This document shows positions 51,926 through 59,403 of a stretch of DNA of 64,000 nt, piece after piece (position 1 is the first letter of the stretch; each line of letters opens with the position of its first letter). Made by a program: the position numbers and the translations under genes. Under the pieces are notes generated by a model. It searched no databases. It saw only the letters and a program-made list of their open reading frames with translations, and was not told the origin of the DNA. The stretch comes from RBG-16-57-9 sp964529745 (GTDB taxonomy: Archaea > Thermoproteota > Bathyarchaeia > TCS64): positions 1 to 64,000 of the forward strand of contig CAZGZR010000003.1 of assembly GCA_964529745.1 (NCBI GenBank), in the 5' to 3' direction.

Positions 51926-52461
51926 CGTGTGCCCTCCAGCAGCTCATCGACTAGCGCGAGTCTATGCTCCGTCATATCCCGTACCTTATTAAGGAAGCTC
52001 TTCTTCACGTCGGCGTCTATGTTGCTGTAGAACTGGGTTAGCATCCTCTTGGTCATGTCCTCGTCCTTGTCTACGACGAGGCTCATCAGTCTGAGGGCGC
52101 CTTGCTTCATCTCCTCGGACATCCACTTGAAGAGGACTGCCAGGTAGTTGACGGTGAAGCCGAGGGAGTCCGCAATGTGGGTCTCCAGCTGGGGGAAGAG
52201 GTTTTTCCCCTTCTCCGTTATGTGGTAGTACTCGGTTCCGTCTCTCTCCACGGTCTCCACGAAGCCCTTCCTCGCCAGGCTCTTGAGGGCCGGGTAGACT
52301 GTGCCTGTCTTGGGCTCCCACACGCCTTCGAACTCTTCCTTGAGGGTCTTGAGCATCTCGTAGCCGTACTTGGGGCCGCCGTCGAGCTGTATCATGAGCA
52401 GAACCTGGAGTGGGCTCACGGGCATCCTGACGGGGGTCCTGCTGCTTATGCTCAACGCCAT
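51922..52461 (-). CDS. PadR-family transcriptional regulator
   Basis: A 179-residue regulator with the PadR winged helix in the first 100 residues (SPLQVLLMIQLDGGPKYGYEML and PKTGTVYPALKSLARKGFVE) and a helical dimerisation tail. PadR proteins usually repress efflux genes and release DNA on binding a toxic compound. It is the first gene of its own operon, directly coupled to the ATPase. A perfect palindrome just downstream of the predicted transcription start is a candidate operator. Confidence 0.9.
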   Translation of the reverse strand: MALSISSRTPVRMPVSPLQVLLMIQLDGGPKYGYEMLKTLKEEFEGVWEPKTGTVYPALKSLARKGFVETVERDGTEYYHITEKGKNLFPQLETHIADSLGFTVNYLAVLFKWMSEEMKQGALRLMSLVVDKDEDMTKRMLTQFYSNIDADVKKSFLNKVRDMTEHRLALVDELLEGTR

Positions 52462-52474
52462 TGGGTTGACCTCT

Positions 52475-52485
52475 ACCTAGTAGGT
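52475..52485. promoter_or_regulatory. Palindrome ACCTA-G-TAGGT in front of padR
   Basis: A perfect 11-base palindrome 14-24 bases upstream of the padR ATG (minus strand), in the region just after the predicted transcription start near 52487. The location fits autorepression by the PadR protein encoded next to it. Confidence 0.45.
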
Positions 52486-52508
52486 TTCTTCTATCTTGGA
52501 GGTGGTCT

Positions 52509-52519
52509 CCTTTTTAAGG
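52509..52519 (-). promoter_or_regulatory. Candidate TATA box of the padR-ABC operon
   Basis: CCTTAAAAAGG on the minus strand, about 55 bp from the padR ATG. It predicts a transcript starting near 52487 with a leader of about 25 nt. A second A/T-rich element (GTTTAAAAC, 52536-52544) is a possible alternative. Confidence 0.4.
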
Positions 52520-52665
52520 GTTACCGCTCGGAGGTTTTAAACGGTTTTTCAGGTTTACTACAGAATCTGATCAGAATCTTGGCATCACTGGGGACTCGGA
52601 CGTGGCGTGCCTGTGTACCCGACACGAATATAAATGGATGCGTCACCCTCGATGATGGATAACTG

Positions 52666-53535
52666 ATGAGCGTCCTCGTCTTCACCGACAACCCGAGCAC
52701 CGGCGAGACTCAGTTGGTACGCCGAGAGCTTTTAGATAGGGGTATAGACACAGACTACAAGGCGCCGTGGGACATATCGCTGCCGGACTACCGCCCAGAA
52801 TATGACTTGGTCTATGTGCCCAGCAACATGCTTCACAGGGGCACCACCTTCGAGCTGCTGCACAGGCTCCTGATACTGAGGAGGCTGGACGAGGCCGCCA
52901 TTGTGATCAACCCCTTGGAGAGCATGCTTCACTACTCGAAGGAGCATCTCACGCTGCAGCTCGGCAGGCTTGGGCTGCCTCATCCTGAGACCTTGATCAC
53001 GGAGAACGTAGAGGAGGCATATGGTTTCGCCGAGCGGCTGCTGGGAGAGGATCGGGAGGTGGTCCTTAAGCCTATCTGTCTGGCGAGGGGGGTCGGCGTG
53101 ATGAAGCTGAGCAGGATAAGGAGCCGCGCGGACCTCCTCCAGTTCTTGGTCTGGTATACCCGCAGCCACGGCGAGGGTGTGTTCTATCTGCAGGAGTATA
53201 TACCCAACCAGGGCTACGACATTAGGCTCTTCGTCATAGACGGCGAGGTTGTGGGCAGGGAGAAACGGTCGAATCCCGAGGACTTCAGGTACAACGTCGC
53301 CGTAGGGGCCTCGGCGGAGCCGTTCACGGACACCGTTTACGACGAGCTGGCCGTGAAGGTGGCTGCTGCCGTGGGGCTGAAGATCACGGGGCTGGACGTG
53401 CTGCCCCGGGACGACGGCGAGCCCTTCGTGCTTGAGGCCAACTGCTTCCCGGGCTACAAGGCGCTCATGGAGACGACTGGTATACAGATCCACGAGCTCA
53501 TAGTGGACTACTTCGAAAGCTTGATCCGGGGCTAG
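52666..53535 (+). CDS. RimK/LysX-type ATP-grasp ligase
   Basis: A 289-residue ATP-grasp enzyme that would link an amino acid, often glutamate, to a protein or small-molecule carboxyl. ATP-grasp features are VLKPICLARGVGVMKLS, FYLQEYIPNQGYDIRLFVID and the C-terminal metal/ATP loop LEANCFPGYKAL. The N-terminal domain (DNPSTGETQLVRREL) is short. LysX/ArgX and the RimK glutamate ligases share this layout, but no LysW carrier gene is in the window. The adjacent zinc-ribbon gene follows 44 bp later. Confidence 0.82.
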   Translation: MSVLVFTDNPSTGETQLVRRELLDRGIDTDYKAPWDISLPDYRPEYDLVYVPSNMLHRGTTFELLHRLLILRRLDEAAIVINPLESMLHYSKEHLTLQLGRLGLPHPETLITENVEEAYGFAERLLGEDREVVLKPICLARGVGVMKLSRIRSRADLLQFLVWYTRSHGEGVFYLQEYIPNQGYDIRLFVIDGEVVGREKRSNPEDFRYNVAVGASAEPFTDTVYDELAVKVAAAVGLKITGLDVLPRDDGEPFVLEANCFPGYKALMETTGIQIHELIVDYFESLIRG

Positions 53536-53579
53536 GGATAATCTTAAACACGCCTTTAGCCTGGTTTCTTTGAGGATAC

Positions 53580-53993
53580 ATGCCGTTTTGCACTAATTGT
53601 GGGTCCGAGATCGAGGGCCATCACAAATTCTGCCCCAGCTGCGGGGCCCCAACCGAGCAGACTCCTGCCTCCGGAGGAGAGGCGACTGCGCCCAAGAAAG
53701 GCGTACTCGGAGACATCGACAGAGAAGACATCGAGGAGGGTGTCGAGAGAGGAGTAGAAGCCGCCAAGAAGGGGCTCGGAGCAGCGTTCAGGCTCGCCCG
53801 AAGGGGCATCAAGCAGGGAGCCGAGTTAGCCGGTAAAGGGATAGACGCGGCTAAGGAAACCATCGAGGAGCGGAGGCCGGATAGGCAAGACGCTGAGCCG
53901 GAGACTCAGGGCCAAAAGGTCTGCCCCCAGTGCGGCCAGCCCATTACAGGCACAGGCAAGTTCTGCAACCACTGCGGCCACAAACTAGAGTAG
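53580..53993 (+). CDS. Double zinc-ribbon protein with helical linker
   Basis: A 137-residue protein with a CTNCGSEI...CPSCG zinc ribbon at the N-terminus (residues 4-21) and a second ribbon CPQCGQPITG...CNHCG at the C-terminus (about 113-132). The roughly 80 residues between are a charged amphipathic helix (VERGVEAAKKGLGAAFRLA). It could act as a scaffold, membrane-associated adaptor or metal-regulated protein. I do not recognise a specific family. Confidence 0.78.
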   Translation: MPFCTNCGSEIEGHHKFCPSCGAPTEQTPASGGEATAPKKGVLGDIDREDIEEGVERGVEAAKKGLGAAFRLARRGIKQGAELAGKGIDAAKETIEERRPDRQDAEPETQGQKVCPQCGQPITGTGKFCNHCGHKLE

Positions 53994-53996
53994 CCC

Positions 53997-55091
53997 TCAC
54001 TTTCTTCTCGGCAAGTGCCTCCTCTCGTAGTAGTAGAGCCCCTGCAGCGTGACAAACTGGTACGCCGCCGTCACGATGGTCGAGAACTGCTCTATATAGA
54101 AGAGGACCACGTTGAGCACCAGGAGGGACACGAGGAGCGCCACCGACCCGAGCTCCAGCCCTTGCCTGTCCATCCCCAAGAAGATCATGATGGCGCTCAG
54201 CGCGAGGGCTAGCCCTACCGCGCCGTCGAGCACGAGATGCATCTGGGCCCAGAACTGGTCGACCCCCGAGGCTGATGGAACTTCGGATAGTATGGCTGCT
54301 AAATATTCTCCCCTCTGGGAGGGGTCGCCCGCAAACGTGTTGTACTCGAGGAACCTAATGAAGCTCGGCGTCCCCAGGATTACTAGGCTCGCCACGAGGA
54401 ACACCTTGACCCTCCGCTGGTTCAGGTACTTCTCCTCAACGCCGTTGCAGAACATTATCATGTTGTCAAAGATATTGGGCTTCTCCGGCGCCACGTGAAG
54501 GCTGTCAGACTCGATGAAGTCCATGAGCTCGACTGCGAGGCTTCTAAGGCCGGAGTCGCTTGTCTTGTCGAGTATCCTTTGGAGCCTGAGGCGCATGTCC
54601 TCGTGCTCATCAGGCTCCAAGCTGTGGTCGAGCACCTCTCCGAGGGTGTCCAGCACAGCGTAGAGCTCCCCCCTGGCGTCCGTCTTTGGCTCCTTGGAGA
54701 GCTTCAGGTAGAGAAGCGCCGTCAGTAGGAAGAACGCGTATATTATGGGTGCTGCTGCAGGGTAGAAGTAGTCGTTGGCCTGGGTGATGAACTTGCCCAC
54801 CTCGTCGATGAATAGGCCGATGCCTAATCCGGAGAGAAGCGCGCTCCAGGTGAGGGCCCACTTGTTTGCGTAGATGAGGGGCAGCAGGCTTGCCGCGAAC
54901 AGGAAGACCCCGCCGTAGAGGACGTGGGCGATGTGCAGGGTCTTGTTACCGAGCTGGGGGTAGCCCGCGAGCTCAAGGAACAGCCTGGTGAGGGATACGC
55001 TTGCTGCGAAGCTCAGCAGCGTTATCTGGAGGTAGGATTCGGCTCTGGTGCGTTGGACGGGTTCCCAGATGCGGCTCACTACGTGGCTCAT
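53997..55091 (-). CDS. Multi-span membrane protein with a cytoplasmic middle domain
   Basis: A 364-residue membrane protein. Four hydrophobic segments lie in the first 130 residues (ITLLSFAASVSLTRLFLEL, VLYGGVFLFAASLLPLIYA, LSGLGIGLFI, IIYAFFLLTALLYLKL). A soluble acidic helical domain follows (about 135-225). Then come a segment near VFLVASLVILGTPSFIRFL and two more at the end. I do not recognise the family. It converges on the zinc-ribbon gene with a 3-bp gap. Confidence 0.75.
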   Translation of the reverse strand: MSHVVSRIWEPVQRTRAESYLQITLLSFAASVSLTRLFLELAGYPQLGNKTLHIAHVLYGGVFLFAASLLPLIYANKWALTWSALLSGLGIGLFIDEVGKFITQANDYFYPAAAPIIYAFFLLTALLYLKLSKEPKTDARGELYAVLDTLGEVLDHSLEPDEHEDMRLRLQRILDKTSDSGLRSLAVELMDFIESDSLHVAPEKPNIFDNMIMFCNGVEEKYLNQRRVKVFLVASLVILGTPSFIRFLEYNTFAGDPSQRGEYLAAILSEVPSASGVDQFWAQMHLVLDGAVGLALALSAIMIFLGMDRQGLELGSVALLVSLLVLNVVLFYIEQFSTIVTAAYQFVTLQGLYYYERRHLPRRK

Positions 55092-55154
55092 GAATAGATG
55101 TATCGCTAGAGTAACGATAAATGTGTTCTGGCGGGGCCCGAGGGAAGGCGGGGC

Positions 55155-55544
55155 TTATCTGCGCTCGGCCTTGTCCACGTCGATGAGGACGACGATGCAT
55201 GCGTTCACCATTACGACGCCGTGGGTCCTCGCCTCCTCCGCCGTAGCCTCGACGGGGAACTCTAGGCCCCCCTTCACCACCGTTATCCTTCTCTTGCCCT
55301 CGGGGAGGACGCCCAGCACGGCTTCCCCGTCCACCTTCCTCGGGTTGGGGGCGGCGACGGTGACGTCCACCATGAGGGCCTCCTCTAGCTCGGGGAAGCT
55401 CCCGAACTCGAATAGGCCGCCGAGGCCCACCATGCTGCTGTGGCTGATGGCGTCCTTCACAGCTCGCTGCGCGGCCTTGGTCTCGTCCATGCCGTGGAGG
55501 TCTATGCCCGTCCCCACCTCCAGCAGGTATCTCCTGTAGTCCAT
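55155..55544 (-). CDS. Lin0512-family protein
   Basis: A 129-residue protein of a family found across bacteria and archaea with no known function. The family opening VGTGIDLHGMDETKAAQRAV and the downstream PNPRKVDGEAVLGVLPEGK segment are clear. Members may form rings related to the cyanuric acid hydrolase/YjgF neighbourhood, but this is not established. ATG 55544 is used over TTG 55553. Confidence 0.78.
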   Translation of the reverse strand: MDYRRYLLEVGTGIDLHGMDETKAAQRAVKDAISHSSMVGLGGLFEFGSFPELEEALMVDVTVAAPNPRKVDGEAVLGVLPEGKRRITVVKGGLEFPVEATAEEARTHGVVMVNACIVVLIDVDKAERR

Positions 55545-55660
55545 TTCGATCAAGGGGGTATCGCGGGCACACCTTTAAAGCCTGCCGCGGCGGGGAACAG
55601 TTAAAAGAGTGGTATCAGTCTTTCTTCAAAACAACGTGAACGATAGCTGGTGAGCCGTGT

Positions 55661-56518
55661 ATGGGTATGTATAGACAGCTGGTCAGGGACAGGATCAAGG
55701 AGTTTCTGCGGGAGGATGTAGGCTACGGTGACGTCACCTCGGAGGCCCTCATCCCCGCCGACCAGATGGCCAGGGCTCGTCTTTTCTTCAGGGAGCCCGG
55801 TGTGGCGTCCGGGCTCATGGAGGCGTCCATTGTGTTCGAGCTTCTGGGCTGTGAAGTCGAGATGCATGCTATGGACGGCGACGCCGTGGAGACCGCTCAG
55901 ACCCTCCTGGAGGTGGGGGGGCCCGCCGCGGCGATTCTTTCGGGGGAGCGGACGGCGCTGAACATAGTCGGCAGGATGGCCGGGATAGCCACCGTCACCG
56001 CTAGGATCGTGGGAGAGGTGAACGAGGCCAGCCCCGGGACGCGCGTTGCCGCCACCCGGAAGACCATGCCCGGTCTCCGAGACCTCGACAAGAGGGCCGT
56101 GGAGCACGGAGGCGGCGACACCCACCGGTTCAGGCTCGACGACTGCGTCCTCATAAAGGACAACCACCTGGAGCTGGTGCCCTCGGTCACGGAGGCGGTG
56201 CTCAGGGCCCGTGAGGCGGTTAGCTTCACAAAGAAGATCGAGGTCGAGGTGAGTTCCCTGGAGATGGCGGAGGAGGCAGCCCTCGCGGGCGCCGAGATAA
56301 TAATGTTCGACAACATGGCCCCATCGGAGATACGCAGATGCCTCGCAGAGCTGGAGGAGAGAGGGCTCAGGACCGGCTTCATATACGAAGCCTCGGGCGG
56401 GATCACGTCCGAGAACGCGGCGGAGTACGCCGCCTCCGGCGTGGACATCATCAGCCTGGGCGCCCTCACCCACAGCGTCAGGAGCCTCGACGTGAAGCTA
56501 GAGATAGAGATGGTGTGA
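55661..56518 (+). CDS. nadC: Nicotinate-nucleotide pyrophosphorylase (quinolinate phosphoribosyltransferase)
   Basis: Joins quinolinate to PRPP to make nicotinate mononucleotide in NAD synthesis. A 285-residue protein with an N-terminal alpha/beta domain and the PRPP/quinolinate-binding TIM-like barrel, with motifs ATRKTMPGLRDLDKRAV, GGDTHRFRLDD and LIKDNHLEL. The start overlaps nothing upstream; ATG 55661 gives the common length. Its stop is directly followed by nadA, so the two steps of quinolinate use and synthesis are one operon. No nadB or aspartate dehydrogenase is nearby. Confidence 0.95.
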   Translation: MGMYRQLVRDRIKEFLREDVGYGDVTSEALIPADQMARARLFFREPGVASGLMEASIVFELLGCEVEMHAMDGDAVETAQTLLEVGGPAAAILSGERTALNIVGRMAGIATVTARIVGEVNEASPGTRVAATRKTMPGLRDLDKRAVEHGGGDTHRFRLDDCVLIKDNHLELVPSVTEAVLRAREAVSFTKKIEVEVSSLEMAEEAALAGAEIIMFDNMAPSEIRRCLAELEERGLRTGFIYEASGGITSENAAEYAASGVDIISLGALTHSVRSLDVKLEIEMV

Positions 56519-57442
56519 TTGGAGCTCAGCGATCTTCAGCGCCGCATACTGGAGCTCAAGGAGGAGAAGAAAGGAGTCCTCCTGGTCCACAACTATCAGA
56601 TACCCGAGATACAGGAGATCGCGGACTATCTGGGGGACTCGCTGCAGCTCTGCAGGCAGGCCCAGCGCGTGAAAGACGCGGAGCTCATAGTATTCTGCGG
56701 CGTGGACTTCATGGCCGAGACGGCCGCCATACTCAACCCGGACAAGAAGGTGATAATCCCGAGCCTGGAGGCGTGCTGCCCCATGGCGGCCATGCTGCCC
56801 CTGAGCAGGCTAAGGGAGGCCAAGAGGAGGCACCCGGGGGACCCGGTGGTGCTATACGTGAACACCCTCGCCGAGGCCAAGGCAGAGGCGACTGTCATCT
56901 GCACCTCGTCAAACGCGGACAAGATCGTCGCCAGGCTAGGCGTGGACGAGGTGATCTTCGGCCCTGACAGGAACCTTGCGTACTACGTGGAGAAGCGGGT
57001 GCCCGATGTGAAGCTCGTGGTGGTTCCCGATGACGGCTACTGCAACGTACATAAGTTTCTAGGCAACGGCGACGAGGCCATGGAGCTGAAGAAAAAGTAC
57101 CCCGGCGCGGAGGTGTGGGCTCACCCTGAGTGCGAGCCCGAGTTCCAGGACAGGGCAGACTACGTGCTGTCCACCGGCGGCATGATGAGGCGGGCCGTGG
57201 AGTCGGATGCCGAGGTCTTCATCGTCGGGACCGAGCAGGGCCTCATCGACAGGCTCAGGAGCGAACACCCTCACAAGACCTTCCTGCCTGTGAAGAAGTA
57301 CGCGGAGTGCGCCGCCATGAAGCGAATCGACCTGGATAATCTCTACGAGGCTCTGCTTAAGGAGCAGTACGTGGTGACGGTGCCCGAGGACACGGCGGAC
57401 AAGGCTAGGCGAGCCATCGAGCGCATGCTTCAGATGAGTTAG
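56519..57442 (+). CDS. nadA: Quinolinate synthase
   Basis: Condenses iminoaspartate with dihydroxyacetone phosphate to quinolinate using a 4Fe-4S cluster. The 307-residue protein has the family's three cluster cysteines in EACCPMAAM, WAHPECEPE and KYAECAAMKRI. The three repeated domains show in VHNYQIPEIQEIADYLGDS and VYVNTLAEAKAEA. Start is TTG 56519, right after the nadC stop. The iminoaspartate source is not visible here. Confidence 0.94.
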   Translation: MELSDLQRRILELKEEKKGVLLVHNYQIPEIQEIADYLGDSLQLCRQAQRVKDAELIVFCGVDFMAETAAILNPDKKVIIPSLEACCPMAAMLPLSRLREAKRRHPGDPVVLYVNTLAEAKAEATVICTSSNADKIVARLGVDEVIFGPDRNLAYYVEKRVPDVKLVVVPDDGYCNVHKFLGNGDEAMELKKKYPGAEVWAHPECEPEFQDRADYVLSTGGMMRRAVESDAEVFIVGTEQGLIDRLRSEHPHKTFLPVKKYAECAAMKRIDLDNLYEALLKEQYVVTVPEDTADKARRAIERMLQMS

Positions 57443-57490
57443 CAATATTCTTTTCACGATCCTAGACGACTGATCCCTGCTGAGGAAGCG

Positions 57491-58009
57491 ATGTCAGTGA
57501 TAGAGTTCCAGGGTAAGAAGCCAAAGATACATCCCTCCGTGTTCCTGGCCCCCGGGTCGTGGGTCATCGGCGACGTGACGCTTGACGAGGATGTGAACGT
57601 CTGGACCAACGCCGTCATACGGGGCGACGATGATACGGTCAGAGTAGGCGCCCGCACCACGGTGCTGGAGGGCTGCCTCATCGAGGCCCCCACCGGGAAC
57701 CCCGTTGAGATAGGTTCGGACGTCATCGTCAGCCACGGTGCCACGGTCCACGGCGCCAGGGTGGGGGACGGCGCCATCATCGGCATCGGCGCCATAGTGC
57801 TCGACAAGGCGGGCGTGGGGGAGGGCTCCATCGGGGGCTCGGGTGCCCTGGTCTCCCCCGGCGCCGAAATACCCGCCAACCACCTGGCGCTGGGCGTGCC
57901 CGCGAAGCCCGTCAGGGAGTGCAGGGAGGCCGAGCACGAGTACATGCGTAAGGAGCATGAGAGGACCCTGAGCAAGGCCAAGGTCTACAAGAAGATATAC
58001 GGCGGGTAG
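57491..58009 (+). CDS. Gamma-carbonic-anhydrase-like hexapeptide-repeat protein
   Basis: A left-handed beta-helix protein of 172 residues of the gamma-CA/PaaY group. Repeats such as IGSDVIVSHGATVHG and IIGIGAIVLDKAGVG form the helix, and a C-terminal helix (AEHEYMRKEHERTL) follows. Zinc in gamma-CAs is held by three histidines. Here H82 and H87 are present, but the first position is replaced (VLEGCLIEAP, about residues 58-67). It may bind metal differently or lack carbonic anhydrase activity. Confidence 0.85.
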   Translation: MSVIEFQGKKPKIHPSVFLAPGSWVIGDVTLDEDVNVWTNAVIRGDDDTVRVGARTTVLEGCLIEAPTGNPVEIGSDVIVSHGATVHGARVGDGAIIGIGAIVLDKAGVGEGSIGGSGALVSPGAEIPANHLALGVPAKPVRECREAEHEYMRKEHERTLSKAKVYKKIYGG

Positions 58010-58012
58010 CTT

Positions 58013-58669
58013 CTACTCCTTCCTGTTGTGCTTGAACGTGAACGCCGAGGGACAGATGTCGTTAAGGACGCAGTTCTCGCAGTCGGGCTTCTTGGCGGTG
58101 CACACCCTTCTGCCGTGCTCTATGAGCAGGTAGTTGGCGGCGAACCACTTATCCCGGGGTATCAGCGCCATGAGGTCCTGCTCCACCTTGTCCCGGTTCT
58201 TCTCCTCCGTGAGCCCCAGGCGGTGGCTGAGCCTCAGGACGTGGGTGTCCACTGCGATGCCCACCGTCTTGCCGAAGGCCCCAGAGAGGACGATGTTCGC
58301 CGTCTTACGGGCCACGCCCTTCAGCGTGGTGAGCTCCTCCATGGTGTCCGGGACCTTTCCGCCGTACTCCTCGACGATTGTCTTGGCGGCGGACTGGATG
58401 GCGTCGGCCTTCCTGTTATAGAACCCGCTGGACCTGATGTCCTCGACGAGCTCATCCCTTGGCGCTTTGGCGTAGTCCTCGGCCGTCCTGTACTTCTTGA
58501 AGAGGCTCTTGGTGATCTTGTTTATCTGCTCGTCCGTGCTCTGGGCGCTGAGTATGGTGGCCACCAGGAGGTCCAGCGGCGTGGACCAGTTGAGCACCGT
58601 GCCGTGTACGTCGGGGTACTCCTTCTCCAGCCGCCTTATGATCTCCTCCGCGCGTTCACGCTTCTCCAT
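58013..58669 (-). CDS. nth: Endonuclease III
   Basis: A DNA glycosylase/AP lyase that removes oxidised pyrimidines in base-excision repair. The 218 residues carry the HhH-GPD fold with catalytic Lys K122 (LKGVARKTAN) and Asp D141 (AVDTHVLRLS). The 4Fe-4S ligands are C190, C197, C200 and C206 in the standard C-x6-C-x2-C-x5-C pattern. All active-site residues are intact, so the gene is functional. It converges on the gamma-CA-like gene with a 3-bp gap. Confidence 0.95.
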   Translation of the reverse strand: MEKRERAEEIIRRLEKEYPDVHGTVLNWSTPLDLLVATILSAQSTDEQINKITKSLFKKYRTAEDYAKAPRDELVEDIRSSGFYNRKADAIQSAAKTIVEEYGGKVPDTMEELTTLKGVARKTANIVLSGAFGKTVGIAVDTHVLRLSHRLGLTEEKNRDKVEQDLMALIPRDKWFAANYLLIEHGRRVCTAKKPDCENCVLNDICPSAFTFKHNRKE

Positions 58670-58729
58670 GACAAGGAGTCGTGCACGGCGTCATAAAAGC
58701 CTTGGAAGCCTTTAATTTCAGCCCGTCAG

Positions 58730-59359
58730 ATGCGTTGCCTGAGCGACTTGTTCTGGAGGAGGAAGAAGGAGGATAAGCAACGGGAGAGGCTCCCGCCCAA
58801 GCAGCGTTGGGTACCCAAGATACTGGGCTGGGGGGTGGAGCACCCCGGCATCGTCCGCACTCTCCCCGAAGTAGAGAAGGCGGGGTGGAGCCTGGAGGTA
58901 TCCGGGGAGGTGGAGAACCCCCGGTCGTTCACGTGGGACGAGTTCATGGCCTTGCCCCAGACCGAGTCGGTGAGCGACTTCCACTGCGTCGAGACTTGGA
59001 GCGTCAAGGACCAGCGTTGGGAAGGCGTGAAGTTTAGGGACCTGTTGGACGAGGTGAAGCCCACCCGCGATGCCAAGTACGTCTCACTCGGGTGCTACGA
59101 CGGCTACACCACGAGCCTGCCCATCGAGGAGCTGACGGGCGACGACGTAGTCCTGGCGCACAGGCTTAACGGCGAACCCCTGCCCCAGCCGCTGGGCGGC
59201 CCCATGAGGCTGGTGGTGCCCCACAAGTACGCCTACAAGTCGGCGATGTGGCTGAACAAGATCGTTTTCATGAAGAGGGACAGGCTCGGCTACTGGGAGT
59301 CGGGCGTGTACAGCAACACCGCGGACCCGTGGCGTGACGACAGGTACAGGCTGCGCTGA
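58730..59359 (+). CDS. Sulfite oxidase-like molybdopterin protein
   Basis: A 209-residue protein with the sulfite-oxidase/MsrP molybdopterin domain. The Mo-ligand cysteine is C86 in DFHCVETWS, and the domain shows SLEVSGEVENPRSFTWDEF, GVKFRDLLDEV and RLVVPHKYAYKSAMWLNKI. There is no signal peptide or haem domain, so it should be a soluble cytoplasmic or separately complexed oxidoreductase. The basic N-terminus (WRRKKEDKQRER) is not a signal. The substrate is unknown. Confidence 0.85.
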   Translation: MRCLSDLFWRRKKEDKQRERLPPKQRWVPKILGWGVEHPGIVRTLPEVEKAGWSLEVSGEVENPRSFTWDEFMALPQTESVSDFHCVETWSVKDQRWEGVKFRDLLDEVKPTRDAKYVSLGCYDGYTTSLPIEELTGDDVVLAHRLNGEPLPQPLGGPMRLVVPHKYAYKSAMWLNKIVFMKRDRLGYWESGVYSNTADPWRDDRYRLR

Positions 59360-59403
59360 TGTAACCGTTAAATCATCAGCCGCCAACTATTCACCGATTG
59401 TTC

